Notes under the pieces: model-generated | Told to the model about the DNA's origin: nothing | Databases searched by the model: none | What the model saw: only the letters and a program-made list of their open reading frames with translations | Program-made: the position numbers and the translations under genes | In this document: positions 1-9,076 of the stretch, piece after piece | How positions within the stretch are numbered: the stretch's first letter is position 1 | Layout of the letters: the number at the start of each line of letters is the position of its first letter | Assembly: GCA_019162745.1 (NCBI GenBank) | Contig: JAFLLC010000208.1 | Coordinates: 1-36,924, forward strand | DNA: 36,924 nucleotides | From: Deltaproteobacteria bacterium | GTDB lineage: Bacteria; Desulfobacterota; Desulfuromonadia; Geobacterales; Pseudopelobacteraceae | Reading direction: 5' to 3'

Positions 1-424
1 TAACATCGATTATCTCACCAATGAACTGGGTATGCAGGCCAATCTCAATGGTATGCAGCAGGCGGCATTCCAGCACGACTGGAAATTCCTCTGCATAAGG
101 AGCATCAACCAGGTCACTTTTGACAGCAGTTAAGCCGGTAGCGGTGAACTTGTTGACGTCACGACCTGAAGCAATACCGCAGAAATCAGCTTCAGCCATT
201 TTGCTCTGACAAGCGACCCCGACAGTGAATGCTTTACGCTCAACGATGCCGTTGTATGAGTAAGTTGCTTTACGCAGAGATACGGCAACGCATGGTGGTT
301 GCGAACAACAGATGCCCCCCCACGCGGCGTTCATCAGATTTGGTTTGCCGTCTTGGTCATACGTTCCGACCATCAGAACTGGGGTTGGGAAGAGTAAGGT
401 TTTTGCTCCAAGTGATTTTTTCAT
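1..424 (-). CDS. flr: Flavoredoxin / flavin reductase-like FMN-binding protein (3' end outside window)
   Basis: About 141 N-terminal residues are present; the C-terminus runs off the left edge. The start reads [16 protein letters not shown], followed by [23 protein letters not shown] and [13 protein letters not shown]. This is the usual sequence of the flavoredoxin branch of the flavin-reductase-like split-barrel proteins, which bind FMN and serve as cytoplasmic electron carriers or reductases. ATG at 422-424 has AGGAG five bases upstream and matches the family's conserved start. A second in-frame ATG at 461-463 also has its own AGGAG and would add 13 residues ([13 protein letters not shown]). 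The family call is firm; the electron donor and acceptor cannot be told from sequence. Confidence 0.85.
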   Translation of the reverse strand, partial: MKKSLGAKTLLFPTPVLMVGTYDQDGKPNLMNAAWGGICCSQPPCVAVSLRKATYSYNGIVERKAFTVGVACQSKMAEADFCGIASGRDVNKFTATGLTAVKSDLVDAPYAEEFPVVLECRLLHTIEIGLHTQFIGEIIDV

Positions 425-669
425 GTGGTCTCCTATGCGGCGTTTTCGTAATGACTCGATCATATTCTCTCCTAAATTATTTCTTTAACGCCTTTTCCCG
501 AGTCTACAGCTTCCACTGTCACAGGCATGTCTCTTTGGCAGGTACGGACGAATGCAAGCGAATCCTTTATAAAACATTCGCCCACCGTGCACCTAAACAC
601 TTCTCAAACGTAGTAAACATGCTGAATGACATAATGAAACCATAAGCACAAAATTAGCACATTGAACAC
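425..669. other. Leader region of flavoredoxin gene; no gene seen
   Basis: Between the flavoredoxin start and the tRNA-fMet terminator I see no convincing gene. The reading frame that spans this region on the plus strand is antisense to flavoredoxin and lacks a ribosome binding site. The region holds the alternative flavoredoxin start (461-463) and a 24-bp imperfect palindrome (558-581). No promoter with good -35 and -10 boxes was found. Confidence 0.5.
558..581. promoter_or_regulatory. Imperfect palindrome upstream of flavoredoxin gene, possible operator
   Basis: Six-base arms GCGAAT and ATTCGC flank an AT-rich centre containing TTTATAAAA. The site lies about 95-120 bases upstream of the possible flavoredoxin starts. 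The arms and the -10-like centre would suit a repressor site overlapping a promoter, but no matching -35 box was found. This is inference from symmetry alone. Confidence 0.25.
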
Positions 670-702
670 AAAAAAGGGGTCAGCATTTAAGCTAACCCCT
701 TG
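670..702 (-). terminator. Intrinsic terminator after tRNA-fMet
   Basis: On the minus strand an AAGGGGTTAGC arm and a GCTGACCCCTT arm (one mismatch) enclose a short AT loop and run into TTTTTT. It starts nine bases after the tRNA CCA end, as expected for a single-tRNA transcription unit. Confidence 0.8.
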
Positions 703-710
703 AAATTATT

Positions 711-787
<77 letters not shown>

Positions 788-801
788 ACAAGTAGAAGGA
801 A

Positions 802-831
802 TTTATAACAGGGTGAGGAGATGTTTGTCAA
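802..831 (-). promoter_or_regulatory. Sigma-70 promoter of tRNA-fMet
   Basis: A perfect -35 box TTGACA (826-831) and a TATAAA -10 box (802-807) are 18 bases apart; TTATAA one base away gives a 17-base spacer. The predicted start is about eight bases before the mature tRNA 5' end. Confidence 0.8.
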
Positions 832-875
832 TAAAAACTTTCACTGCACAGCAATTTAATAGTGCAACAAGAATA

Positions 876-1649
876 TCAATCGCTGTCGGGAGTAGCGATT
901 GCGCCTTTGCCGAGTTTTTCTGCCAGCTCTTTCGCAGCGTCCTGATCAAGCCGTTTGCCGACACGAACACGATACCAGGTACCTTTTTCTCCTAAGTGTG
1001 ATTCGACAATCGCGGTATTAAAGCCTTTGGCCGCCAGTTTGTTGCGCATCGTCTCGGCTTCTGACTTTAGGCTGTAGGAAGCGACCTGAACGGTGAAGCT
1101 GCTGGAATTCTGGCGGGTGGCCGTTTTTGTCGCGACGCTCTGCGGCGCTTGTTTTTGAGGGTTCTCCTCCTTTTGTGGAGGAGTCTGTCTGATTATATTG
1201 GTGGGCATGGCTGCATGGAGCGGTTGCTTTCCGGTTTTGTCATCCGGGGAATTGAAGCCGCTTCCCATAGCATTGTTTTTTTGCCCGCTGGGGAGCGTCT
1301 TGTAAAAACTTAGTTGCGGGTCTGCCGCTGTCTTTGCGCCGCCAGTCCCACTCGGTTGCGGCTGTTGTGTGATGGCAGGTGACGCTGGTTGCTGCTGTGC
1401 CGGTTGGACTTTCTCTTGCTGCGGCGAGTTTTCAAAGCTTTGTTGTTCCATCGCTGCCTGGAACGCTTTTTTAGCGGAACGCTGGGAAAGCATCCAACCG
1501 CTGCCGAAGCCGATACCGAGACAGAGTATACCGGTGATAAAGACACCGGCCACGGCCAGCGTGCCTACGGAAGATTCTCTTCTCGGGCGATTCTGGCTAG
1601 CCTGGGGGGAACTGCATGATTTTTTTGGTTCACTGTAGTCAATGCGCAT
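876..1649 (-). CDS. SPOR-domain inner-membrane protein
   Basis: A 257-residue protein. It has a short charged cytoplasmic N-terminus and one transmembrane segment near residues 30-53 (VAGVFITGILCLGIGFGSGW). A long low-complexity periplasmic linker rich in Q, P and A follows. The C-terminal SPOR domain spans about residues 183-250 (SFTVQVASY ... WYRVRVGK). SPOR domains bind denuded peptidoglycan glycan strands at division septa, so a role in division or cell-wall remodelling is likely. GGAGG lies just upstream of the ATG. It follows argS by 11 bases, so the two are probably cotranscribed, and an FtsB/DivIC gene sits just beyond argS. The exact orthologue (FtsN-like, DedD-like or other) cannot be assigned. 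Confidence 0.85.
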   Translation of the reverse strand: MRIDYSEPKKSCSSPQASQNRPRRESSVGTLAVAGVFITGILCLGIGFGSGWMLSQRSAKKAFQAAMEQQSFENSPQQEKVQPAQQQPASPAITQQPQPSGTGGAKTAADPQLSFYKTLPSGQKNNAMGSGFNSPDDKTGKQPLHAAMPTNIIRQTPPQKEENPQKQAPQSVATKTATRQNSSSFTVQVASYSLKSEAETMRNKLAAKGFNTAIVESHLGEKGTWYRVRVGKRLDQDAAKELAEKLGKGAIATPDSD

Positions 1650-1660
1650 GGTGGCCTCCG

Positions 1661-3352
1661 CTACATCCGTTCCGGTGCTGATATCCCCAGGATGGCGAGG
1701 GCACTTTTCAAGGTCTGGGCGGTCCGTTTCAGCAGGTAGAGACGGGCTGAAGTAAGTTTCTGGTCCTCGCTGATGACTCGGTTTTTGTTGTAGAAACTGT
1801 GGAAACAGCTGGCAAGTTCACTTAAGTAATAAGTCAGGCGATGAGGCTCGAAATGCATGGCGCAGTCATCAACGGTATCCGGCAGCTCTGTTAACAGCTT
1901 TATCATCTGGAGATCCTCTGGGGTAGAGAGGCAGGTCAGATCGGCAGCAGCCGGTTTTTCAGGGGCGGGAAAGCCCTTCTCGGCAGCGTTATCAAAAATA
2001 CTGCAGATGCGGGCGTGGGCATACTGGACATAGTAAACAGGGTTTTCGTTGGTCTGCTGTTTGGCCAGGTCAATGTCGAATACCAATTGGGCATCCGGCT
2101 TGCGCATCAGAAAGAAGAAGCGGGTAGCATCACGCCCGACCTCATCAATCAGATCACGCAGAGTGACATAACTGCCGGCCCGTTTGGAAATCTTGACCTC
2201 TTCGCCGCCACGCATGACTGTCACCATCTGATGCAGCACATATTCCGGCCATCCCTGCGGAATTCCGATATCAAGGGCCTGAAGTCCCGCGCGGACCCGG
2301 GTGACGGTGCTGTGGTGGTCTGACCCCTGCTCGTTGATAACCCGGGTAAAGCCGCGCTCCCATTTGGCCTGATGATACGCGACGTCAGGGACGAAATAGG
2401 TGTAACTGCCGTCGGCTTTGCGCATGACGCGATCTTTGTCATCGCCGAAATCGGTAGAGCGGAGCCAGAGTGCACCGTCCTGTTCGTAGGCGTGTCCGTT
2501 GGAGATCAATTTATTGACGACCGCCTCAACTCTTCCCTCGCTGTAGAGTGACGATTCGAGGGTGTAAACATCAAACTTGACGTCAAATGCCTCCAGGTCA
2601 AGGTCCTGCTCGCGCCGCAGCCACGCGACGGCGAAGTGGCGGATGTCATCGATATTTTCAGGGTCGCCGCAGGCGGTCGTACGCTGGTCGGTTGCCTCTA
2701 CCGTCTCGCGGGCCAGATACGCTCTGGCTACATCCTTGATATACTCCCCCTGATAGCCCCCCTCCGGCCAGCGCGGGTCATCAGGTTCAATACCGAGGCA
2801 GCGCAGCTGCACGGAAAGGGCAAGGTTGCTGATCTGAACACCGGCATCGTTATAATAGAACTCTCGCGTTACATCCCAGCCTGCGGCATCAAGGACCCGA
2901 CAGAGGGTATCGCCGATTGCCGCCCCTCGACCATGACCAATATGCAGCGGACCGGTCGGATTGGCGCTGACAAACTCAACCTGGACCTTTTTATCGGCGC
3001 CGCTGACCGTACGACCATACCGGTCTCCGGCAGATTCAATTTCAAGAAGAGTTGCTTGCCATGCAGCCTCAGATACAAACAGGTTGATGAAACCGGGGCC
3101 GGCGATCTCGCATTTTGCGATCAGACCGGCGCCGTCACCAAGATGTTTGATGATGATCTCAGCCACCTGGCGTGGCGCTTTGCGCTCACCTTTGGCCAGC
3201 TGCATCGCGATGTTGCAGGAGAAATCACCATGTTCGGGTTTGGCAGGATGGCCGATAATAATTGCCGGCAGCGGCGATGTCGTCAGTTCTTGCGCCGCGT
3301 GAGCTTTGCTCAGTGCGGATTCTAGCAGGGGGGCTATTCGGTTTCGCATCAT
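1661..3352 (-). CDS. argS: Arginyl-tRNA synthetase
   Basis: A 563-residue class I aminoacyl-tRNA synthetase that charges tRNA-Arg. The N-terminal Add-1 domain (about 1-90) precedes the Rossmann core carrying the HIGH motif in [13 protein letters not shown] (about residues 133-145). The KMSKS-equivalent region reads [17 protein letters not shown]. The DALR anticodon-binding domain occupies the last 120 or so residues ([10 protein letters not shown] onward). Length is normal for bacterial ArgS. The ATG overlaps the TGA of the upstream cysteine-rich small gene in an ATGA arrangement, which suggests translational coupling. A second ATG follows immediately, so the true start could be one codon later. 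Confidence 0.97.
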   Translation of the reverse strand: MMRNRIAPLLESALSKAHAAQELTTSPLPAIIIGHPAKPEHGDFSCNIAMQLAKGERKAPRQVAEIIIKHLGDGAGLIAKCEIAGPGFINLFVSEAAWQATLLEIESAGDRYGRTVSGADKKVQVEFVSANPTGPLHIGHGRGAAIGDTLCRVLDAAGWDVTREFYYNDAGVQISNLALSVQLRCLGIEPDDPRWPEGGYQGEYIKDVARAYLARETVEATDQRTTACGDPENIDDIRHFAVAWLRREQDLDLEAFDVKFDVYTLESSLYSEGRVEAVVNKLISNGHAYEQDGALWLRSTDFGDDKDRVMRKADGSYTYFVPDVAYHQAKWERGFTRVINEQGSDHHSTVTRVRAGLQALDIGIPQGWPEYVLHQMVTVMRGGEEVKISKRAGSYVTLRDLIDEVGRDATRFFFLMRKPDAQLVFDIDLAKQQTNENPVYYVQYAHARICSIFDNAAEKGFPAPEKPAAADLTCLSTPEDLQMIKLLTELPDTVDDCAMHFEPHRLTYYLSELASCFHSFYNKNRVISEDQKLTSARLYLLKRTAQTLKSALAILGISAPERM

Positions 3353-3519
3353 TTTTTAGGTTGTTCTTTCTGTTCGGTTGTATTAGTGGCGTTTTCAGCA
3401 ACATCTTTGATGCTGACATCCCGGGTAAAATCGGGGCATCTGGCACCTCCGTCGGGGATGCAGAATCGTTTTGAGCAGTTTTCGCGCCAGGCACAGACTG
3501 CGCAGCTTTGTCGTGGCAT
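3349..3519 (-). CDS. Small cysteine-rich protein, unknown function
   Basis: A 56-residue protein beginning [15 protein letters not shown] and ending in a charged tail, TEQKEQPKK. Cysteines at positions 6, 9, 15, 20 and 28 give a C-x2-C-x5-C-x4-C-x7-C pattern followed by PDF, which suggests a zinc or Fe-S site. AGGA lies eight to nine bases before this ATG, which is why I prefer it to a longer 88-residue reading that would run into the upstream ftsB-like gene. Its stop overlaps the argS start by four bases, and the ftsB-like gene ends 16 bases upstream. I do not recognise a named family. Position suggests cotranscription with argS. Confidence 0.65.
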   Translation of the reverse strand: MPRQSCAVCAWRENCSKRFCIPDGGARCPDFTRDVSIKDVAENATNTTEQKEQPKK

Positions 3520-3535
3520 GGTGTATGTCCTAAGG

Positions 3536-3832
3536 TTATTTTTTTTGTTGGGGAAACTGGTAGATGACCTCATTGCTGCGTACGAGGCCAAAGTCTTTGC
3601 GGGCGATGCTTTCAAGATAGCGGCGGTCGGATTTGAGAGCTACGATCTCGTATTTCAGTTTTTCATTATCGTCCCTGCTGTCAGCGAGGCGCGCTTCTAT
3701 TTTAGCCTTGTCCTGTTTAAGCTCAAAGATGCGCAGGAGCCCTTTATCACCAAAAACAGTGAAGAAGAGGATGAATGCCAGGCACCCGGCCGGAATGAAA
3801 TACATCCTTTTTTGAAGGGGCAGATTGAACAT
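3536..3832 (-). CDS. Septum formation initiator FtsB/DivIC family protein
   Basis: A 98-residue bitopic membrane protein. It has a short N-terminus, one transmembrane helix at about residues 11-28 (FIPAGCLAFILFFTVFG), then a periplasmic coiled coil (LKQDKAKIEARLADSRDDNEKL, about 38-75) and the family's ending region ARKDFGLVRSNEVIYQF. FtsB/DivIC proteins join FtsQ and FtsL in the divisome and help switch on septal wall synthesis. Its ATG abuts the stop of the UDP-xylose synthase gene (TAA then ATG), which implies coupled translation. Confidence 0.88.
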   Translation of the reverse strand: MFNLPLQKRMYFIPAGCLAFILFFTVFGDKGLLRIFELKQDKAKIEARLADSRDDNEKLKYEIVALKSDRRYLESIARKDFGLVRSNEVIYQFPQQKK

Positions 3833-4768
3833 TTACCCTTTCCTGATCCGCTCTGTAAAATATGCCACTGTGGACCGGAGACCGTCATCCAGTGCGACTT
3901 CAGGTTCCCAGGCCAGTTTCTCAACAGCCAGCGAAATATCGGGCTGACGCTGTTTCGGGTCATCCTGCGGCAGCGGCTGAAAGATGATCTTCGACTTGGA
4001 TCCTGTTATTGTAATGATTTTTTCAGCAAACTCAAGGATTGTATTTTCCACCGGGTTGCCGATGTTGACCGGACCTATGAAACCGTCGCATTCCATCATG
4101 CGGATCAGCCCCTCAACCAGGTCGGAAACATAGCAGAACGAGCGGGTCTGTGAACCGTCACCATAAACAGTGATGTCTTCGTTGCGGAGCGCCTGCAGGA
4201 TGAAGTTGGATACCACGCGGCCATCATTTTCAGCCATGCGCGGACCATAAGTGTTGAAGATGCGGACGATGCGGATGTCTACATTGTTCTGGCGATGGTA
4301 GTCCATCATCAGGGTTTCGGCAACACGCTTTCCTTCATCATAACAGCTTCGTATGCCGATTGTATTGACGTTGCCCCAGTAATCCTCGGTCTGCGGATGC
4401 ACATGGGGGTCACCATATACCTCTGAGGTGGACGCCTGCAGGATGCGGGCTTTGACCCGCTTGGCCATCCCCAGCATGTTTATTACCCCCATAACGCTGG
4501 TTTTGGTCGTTTTGACAGGGTTGTACTGGTAGTGGATAGGGGATGCCGGACAAGCCAGATTGTAGATGCGGTCGACCTCCAGCAGGATCGGCTCGATTAT
4601 ATCATGGCGGACAAGCTCGAAGCGATGGCTGTCCATCAGATGGGTGATGTTGTTTTTGCTGCCGGTGAAGAAGTTGTCCAGGCAGATAACGTCATGTCCT
4701 TCACCCAGAAGGCGCTCGCAAAGGTGTGATCCTACGAATCCGGCACCGCCGGTTACCAGTATGCGCAT
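3833..4768 (-). CDS. uxs: UDP-glucuronate decarboxylase (UDP-xylose synthase), extended SDR
   Basis: A 311-residue extended short-chain dehydrogenase/epimerase. The NAD-binding motif [11 protein letters not shown] is at the N-terminus. The catalytic Y-x3-K is in [11 protein letters not shown], with an upstream TSEVYGDP typical of the family. [19 protein letters not shown] and [10 protein letters not shown] are characteristic of UDP-glucuronate decarboxylases, which convert UDP-glucuronate to UDP-xylose. The start is set at MRILVTGG because GGAGGAG lies seven bases upstream; a longer frame would overlap the ugd gene extensively. The upstream ugd gene makes the substrate, supporting a UDP-xylose pathway for polysaccharide or lipopolysaccharide. 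Confidence 0.88.
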   Translation of the reverse strand: MRILVTGGAGFVGSHLCERLLGEGHDVICLDNFFTGSKNNITHLMDSHRFELVRHDIIEPILLEVDRIYNLACPASPIHYQYNPVKTTKTSVMGVINMLGMAKRVKARILQASTSEVYGDPHVHPQTEDYWGNVNTIGIRSCYDEGKRVAETLMMDYHRQNNVDIRIVRIFNTYGPRMAENDGRVVSNFILQALRNEDITVYGDGSQTRSFCYVSDLVEGLIRMMECDGFIGPVNIGNPVENTILEFAEKIITITGSKSKIIFQPLPQDDPKQRQPDISLAVEKLAWEPEVALDDGLRSTVAYFTERIRKG

Positions 4769-4769
4769 T

Positions 4770-6128
4770 CTATTTGACTCCTCCGCAAATTCCACCGCTG
4801 CAGCGTCCGAGCGGGACATAGGTAAATCCTCCGGCCGCCATGCGATCCGGTTTGTACAGGTTGCGGCCATCAACTATATTTGGCGTTTTAAGGGCCGCTT
4901 TTATTCGGTCAAAGTCCGGATTGCGGTATTCGCTCCAGTCGGTGATCACCGCCAGGGCATCGGCGCCGTCCAGTATGTCATACTGATTGTTGCTGTATTC
5001 GATCCGATCGCCGAAGATTTTTCTGGCTTCATTGATGGCTTCGGGATCGTGGGCGCGGACGGTAGCGCCGGCAGCCAGCAGGCGCTCAATGATGGTTATC
5101 GCCGGAGCTTCGCGCATGTCGTCGGTGCGGGGTTTGAAGGAAAGCCCCCAGCAGGCGATTATACGACCGACCAGCGGCAGTTCTTCATCAGGGGAACCGA
5201 GCAGATTGATTAATTTTGCGGCCAGAACTTCCTTTTGAAGTTCGTTGACCTCTTCGACCGCTTTCAGCAACAGGAAATCATAGTTGGATTCCTCGGCGGT
5301 CCTGATCAGGGCCTTGACGTCCTTTGGGAAACAGGAACCGCCGTAACCGGGGCCGGGGAAGAGGAAGTCGTAGCCGATGCGGGAGTCGGAGCCGATCCCT
5401 TCGCGTACAGCCTTTACATCAGCGCCCATCAGCTCGCAGAGTCCTGCTATCTGGTTCATGAAGGAGATGCGGGTTGCGAGCATGGCGTTGGCGGCGTATT
5501 TGGTCATTTCGGCGCTGCGGATATCCATGACGATCATGCGGTTCTGTTTGCGCATGAAGGGGTCGTAGAGCTCTTTCATTATTTCGGCGGTTCGGACGTT
5601 GTCACAGCCGATGACTACCCGGTCCGGCTTCATAAAATCGTCGATGGCCGCCCCTTCTTTCAGGAATTCGGGGTTGGAGACGACGTCGAATTCCATATTT
5701 TCGCCCCGAATGGCCAGCTCTTTCTGAACTGCAGCGCGAACCTTGTCGGCGGTGCCGACCGGGACGGTAGATTTGTCGACGATGATCTTGAAACCATTCA
5801 TGGCACGGCCGATATCCTTGGCGACGCCGAGGACATACTTGAGGTCGGCTGAGCCGTCTTCGCCGGGAGGTGTGCCGACGGCGATGAAGCAGACCAGCGA
5901 GGCCCTGACCGCTTCTTCCATATCTACTGTAAAGGAGAGGCGTCCCTCGGACTGATTACGCAGGATCATCTCTTTCAAGCCCGGCTCATAGATCGGGATG
6001 ATTCCCTGCTTAAGCCCCTCGATTCTTGCCTGATCGATGTCTACTGCAATAACGCTGTTGCCGCTTTCGGCAAAGCAGGCGGCTGCCACAAGGCCGACAT
6101 AGCCGGCGCCAAAAATACAGATTTTCAT
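4770..6128 (-). CDS. ugd: UDP-glucose 6-dehydrogenase
   Basis: A 452-residue enzyme that oxidises UDP-glucose to UDP-glucuronate with two NAD+. The N-terminal Rossmann motif is [13 protein letters not shown]. The active-site cysteine is in [13 protein letters not shown] (about residue 260), and the C-terminal UDP-binding domain contains [16 protein letters not shown]. Length is typical. GGAG lies about seven bases before the ATG. The stop overlaps the leader of the UDP-xylose synthase gene, placing consecutive pathway steps in one transcript. The call as UDP-glucose rather than GDP-mannose dehydrogenase rests on overall similarity and on the adjacent decarboxylase. Confidence 0.93.
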   Translation of the reverse strand: MKICIFGAGYVGLVAAACFAESGNSVIAVDIDQARIEGLKQGIIPIYEPGLKEMILRNQSEGRLSFTVDMEEAVRASLVCFIAVGTPPGEDGSADLKYVLGVAKDIGRAMNGFKIIVDKSTVPVGTADKVRAAVQKELAIRGENMEFDVVSNPEFLKEGAAIDDFMKPDRVVIGCDNVRTAEIMKELYDPFMRKQNRMIVMDIRSAEMTKYAANAMLATRISFMNQIAGLCELMGADVKAVREGIGSDSRIGYDFLFPGPGYGGSCFPKDVKALIRTAEESNYDFLLLKAVEEVNELQKEVLAAKLINLLGSPDEELPLVGRIIACWGLSFKPRTDDMREAPAITIIERLLAAGATVRAHDPEAINEARKIFGDRIEYSNNQYDILDGADALAVITDWSEYRNPDFDRIKAALKTPNIVDGRNLYKPDRMAAGGFTYVPLGRCSGGICGGVK

Positions 6129-6571
6129 TCAATGCTCCAGAGGTTGATGTATGATTGGTACTCTATAACACAATATCCATCTGAAATCCCACTGTTTTTA
6201 TGCGGCAACGTCCATACTGCTAATGCCTCAAATTTAATAGCCGGCGGCAAGCTGCCTTCTTACAGCCCTTGCGATAAGCGGAACATTTTCTCCAGGTCTT
6301 CGAGTGACAACTCTCCATCCCGGTACATTCAGTACCATTCTTTTCTTTCATCAAAGTACGGTTTTATTGAGGTGTCCACACCAACAAATACGCAAGTACG
6401 AGTATGGTAATTTTTTTGATTAAATTAACAGGCGTGTTGTCTTATCCAGAATTTCTGCTACGATAACGTTCGCCAGCAATTCATTGCTGTATTCAAACCT
6501 TTAAAATGCTGTCTAGCCTGATGCTTCGGCGAATAAACGTGCTGTAAAATAAATTTCAGGAGGGAAAAGTC
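6129..6571. other. Divergent intergenic region between ugd and mscL; no gene seen
   Basis: This 443-bp stretch is more AT-rich than its neighbours. I see no coding sequence with a ribosome binding site on either strand. It contains a short palindrome GGTACATTCAGTACC (6322-6336), a possible mscL promoter (6437-6464) and the mscL ribosome binding site. No -24/-12 (sigma-54) element was recognised. Confidence 0.6.
6437..6464 (+). promoter_or_regulatory. Possible mscL promoter
   Basis: TTGTCT (6437-6442) and TACGAT (6459-6464) are separated by 16 bases, each matching four of six consensus bases. It would give a leader of about 100 nt before mscL. Confidence 0.35.
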
Positions 6572-6976
6572 ATGGGCATGATCAAGGAGTTTAAGGAGTT
6601 TGCGGTAAAGGGGAATGTTGTTGACATGGCGATAGGCATCATCATCGGGGCGGCTTTTGGTAAAATAATCACATCTCTGGTCGGAGACGTGATCATGCCG
6701 CCCATCGGCGTCATATTAGGAGGAGTCGATTTTTCAAATCTGTCGATAGTCGTCAAGGAAGCGGTTGTTCAAAAACCGGCGGTGGTAATCAGCTACGGGA
6801 AATTTCTGCAAACGATTATTGATTTCACCATTATCGCCTTCGCCGTATTTATGGGAGTGAAGGGGATGAACGCCCTCAAAAAGAAGGAAGAAGCTGCACC
6901 TGCCGCTCCATCAGCGCCACCTAATCAGGAACTGCTGCTTGCGGAAATACGGGACCTGCTCAGGGACAAAAAGTAG
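6572..6976 (+). CDS. mscL: Large-conductance mechanosensitive channel MscL
   Basis: A 134-residue protein of normal MscL length. The amphipathic N-terminal helix ([18 protein letters not shown]) leads into TM1 (about 18-43, [20 protein letters not shown]). A periplasmic loop and TM2 (about 75-98, [19 protein letters not shown]) follow. The C-terminal bundle helix ends [15 protein letters not shown]. MscL forms a homopentameric pore that opens under membrane tension and protects against hypo-osmotic shock. AGGAGG lies eight bases before the chosen ATG; a second ATG two codons later is less well placed. Confidence 0.97.
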   Translation: MGMIKEFKEFAVKGNVVDMAIGIIIGAAFGKIITSLVGDVIMPPIGVILGGVDFSNLSIVVKEAVVQKPAVVISYGKFLQTIIDFTIIAFAVFMGVKGMNALKKKEEAAPAAPSAPPNQELLLAEIRDLLRDKK

Positions 6977-6996
6977 TACAGAGTTCGCCCACTACT
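6968..6996 (-). terminator. Weak intrinsic terminator for srkA
   Basis: On the minus strand AGTAGT and ACTACT arms flank a 13-base loop and are followed by TTTTT. The stem overlaps the srkA stop codon and the end of mscL. The short stem makes this a weak call. Confidence 0.35.
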
Positions 6997-7978
6997 GTAT
7001 CTCAAGCGCAGGTTCCGAGAGCGCGCCCAACTGTTCCCGTAATTCCAGGATATGCTCACCCCAGTAACGGGTCGTGTTAAACCAGAAAAACGTGTGCGGA
7101 AAGAGCGGATCCCCCCAGCGCCGGGCGAGCCAGGCGCTGTAGTGCAGCATGCGCAATGTGCGCAGCGGCTCAATAAGGCGCAACTCCCGGGGGTCAAAAT
7201 CATAAAACTCCCGGTACCCCTCCAGCAATGAATCCAGCTGTGCCACCTGCCGGGGGCGTTCCCCGGAAAACATCATCCAGAGATCCTGTACGGCGGGAGC
7301 CATGCGTGCATCATCAAAATCGACAAAATGGGGAGCGTTGTCACGCCAGAGAATATTCCCGGCATGGCAATCGCCATGCGTCCTGATACTGCGGACCGGA
7401 CCGACTTCAGCCAGAATGCTGTCGATTGCCTCCAGCAGCTGCGCTGTCACAGAGACGTAACTGGCCCGGTACTCATCAGGGATAAAACGCTCTTCGATCA
7501 GGCGCACACTGTCACTGCCGAAACTCTGCCGGTCGAGCGTCGGACGATATGCAAACGGCTTGACCGCCCCGGTACCATGAATCCGCCCGAGCAATCGGCC
7601 CAGTATTTTCAGATTGTCAAGATTATCGAACTCCGGGGCATGTCCTCCCTGCCGTGGATAAAGAACAAAGTGAAAACCGTCGTACTCCAGCAGACTCGCC
7701 CCGTCAGGACTTTTAAGCGGTGCAACGATGGGGAGTTCATGTTCGACAAGCTCATAGCAGAAGCTGTGTTCCTCAAGAATCTGCTCCTGGTTCCAGCGGC
7801 CGGGACGGTAGAACTTGGCAATCAGCGGCTCTGCTTCATCGATGCCGACCTGATAGACACGGTTTTCGTAGCTGTTGAGTGCAAATATGCGCCGGTCACA
7901 GGCATAACCCTGACTTTCCACGGCATCCATGACGAAGGTTGGGGTAAGGCGCTGAAACGGATGTTCGCTTTGGGTCAT
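6992..7978 (-). CDS. srkA: Stress response kinase A (YihE/RdoA family)
   Basis: A 328-residue APH/choline-kinase-fold serine/threonine protein kinase. The N-terminal lobe has SYENRVYQVG and a probable ATP-binding lysine in LIAKFYRPGRW. The catalytic loop is THGDCHAGNILW (about residues 200-212) and the metal-binding motif is FVDFDDA, both classic for this family. In Escherichia coli SrkA counters stress-induced death linked to the Cpx response; that role is known for the family but not shown here. It is transcribed divergently from rsgA and converges on mscL. Confidence 0.9.
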   Translation of the reverse strand: MTQSEHPFQRLTPTFVMDAVESQGYACDRRIFALNSYENRVYQVGIDEAEPLIAKFYRPGRWNQEQILEEHSFCYELVEHELPIVAPLKSPDGASLLEYDGFHFVLYPRQGGHAPEFDNLDNLKILGRLLGRIHGTGAVKPFAYRPTLDRQSFGSDSVRLIEERFIPDEYRASYVSVTAQLLEAIDSILAEVGPVRSIRTHGDCHAGNILWRDNAPHFVDFDDARMAPAVQDLWMMFSGERPRQVAQLDSLLEGYREFYDFDPRELRLIEPLRTLRMLHYSAWLARRWGDPLFPHTFFWFNTTRYWGEHILELREQLGALSEPALEIQ

Positions 7979-8143
7979 AGTACAATTCCTATGGATGTAA
8001 GTTAAGTTGATAGTATGGTCTCATTCTGCCGGCTGTGCTAGGTTTATGTGCGTTTGTATGCTAGATTCTCCGCATGTTGTCAAGGTCACCGATGGCCGAC
8101 AACTCACATCTGAATAATTCTTTTAAGAAACGGAATACTCCCT

Positions 8144-9043
8144 ATGGACAGTTTTACGCCTAACGGCCTGATAGTCGCGCATCACGGCATATCGGTTGAG
8201 GTGTTATTTGAAAACGGCCAGCGCAGAATGGTGCGGGTCAAGCGCAACTCCGGGCATGTGGTCGGAGACAATGTTGTCGTTACGGGCGAGGTTTTGAAAC
8301 GCCTGCCACGCCGGACTGAGCTGCAGCGGCGTGACGCAAGGGGTGGTGTCCATCTGGTAGGCGCAAACCTTGATGTCCTGGGGATTGTTGTTGCGCCGCT
8401 GTCGCCGGGCGGCTTCATCGATCGGGCGATTGTTGCCGCTCAGTCGGCGCAGTTACAGCCGTTTTTAGTCGTCAACAAATGTGATCTTGACGGTACGGCA
8501 GAACTGCTGGAAGAGCTGAGGAGGGTTTATGGCGACTCTGTACCGATATTTCCGATCAGCGCCGCCGAGCGGAGCGGTCTTGCTCCACTGGAGGATTTTC
8601 TGAGCGAAGGGCATCGCGGCGCTTTTGTCGGCACGACCGGAGTCGGCAAGAGTTCTCTGCTGAATGCACTCTGCCCGGACATAGATCTTAAAGTTGGCAG
8701 CCTCAGCCTGTACAAGGGGATGGGGCGACACACCACGACCGTTTCCACGCTGCACGCTCTTGCGGGTGGCGGTGAACTGGTTGACACCCCCGGTTTCCGT
8801 GATTTTGGCCTGGTTGACATAACGGTGGAAGAGCTGGCCGAATACTTCCCCGGCTTTGAAGCGCACCGGGACGTACCCTGCAAATTCCGCAACTGTCGGC
8901 ACCGCACCGAGCCTGGCTGTGCCGTGCTGTCGCTTGTCGAGCAGGGGAAAATCGCGGCTGAGCGGTACACAACCTATATGGAAATTCTCAAAGAGGTAGA
9001 AAGCCTGCAGACAGCAGCCCGCAGCAGAGAGTGGAAAAACTAG
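8144..9043 (+). CDS. rsgA: Ribosome small-subunit-dependent GTPase A
   Basis: A 299-residue circularly permuted GTPase that acts late in 30S subunit maturation. An N-terminal OB-fold (about 1-75) precedes the G domain. Its motifs run in the permuted order G4 (NKCD), G1 (GTTGVGKSSLLNAL), G3 (DTPGFRDFGL). The C-terminal zinc knuckle is CKFRNCRHRTEPGCAV, with the expected Cys and His ligands. Only a weak GGA lies nine bases before the ATG. Divergent from srkA. Confidence 0.96.
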   Translation: MDSFTPNGLIVAHHGISVEVLFENGQRRMVRVKRNSGHVVGDNVVVTGEVLKRLPRRTELQRRDARGGVHLVGANLDVLGIVVAPLSPGGFIDRAIVAAQSAQLQPFLVVNKCDLDGTAELLEELRRVYGDSVPIFPISAAERSGLAPLEDFLSEGHRGAFVGTTGVGKSSLLNALCPDIDLKVGSLSLYKGMGRHTTTVSTLHALAGGGELVDTPGFRDFGLVDITVEELAEYFPGFEAHRDVPCKFRNCRHRTEPGCAVLSLVEQGKIAAERYTTYMEILKEVESLQTAARSREWKN

Positions 9044-9076
9044 CTCAACTCTATTAACCAAAAACGGCAGTTCAAT

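Noticed and set aside
310-345. A plus-strand reading that spells [10 protein letters not shown], the peptide produced when a common sequencing adapter is translated
   Set aside because: The DNA is not adapter: the codons differ from the adapter sequence. The other strand encodes the intact, family-typical flavoredoxin segment [10 protein letters not shown]. The match is coincidental and there is no sign of contamination.
229-645. A 138-residue plus-strand reading frame across the flavoredoxin leader
   Set aside because: It is antisense to flavoredoxin for half its length, lacks a ribosome binding site and has no recognisable domain.
8076-8103. GTTGTC/GACAAC inverted repeat between srkA and rsgA
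   Set aside because: Short arms with a wide gap; no promoter boxes coincide, so it is not distinguishable from chance.
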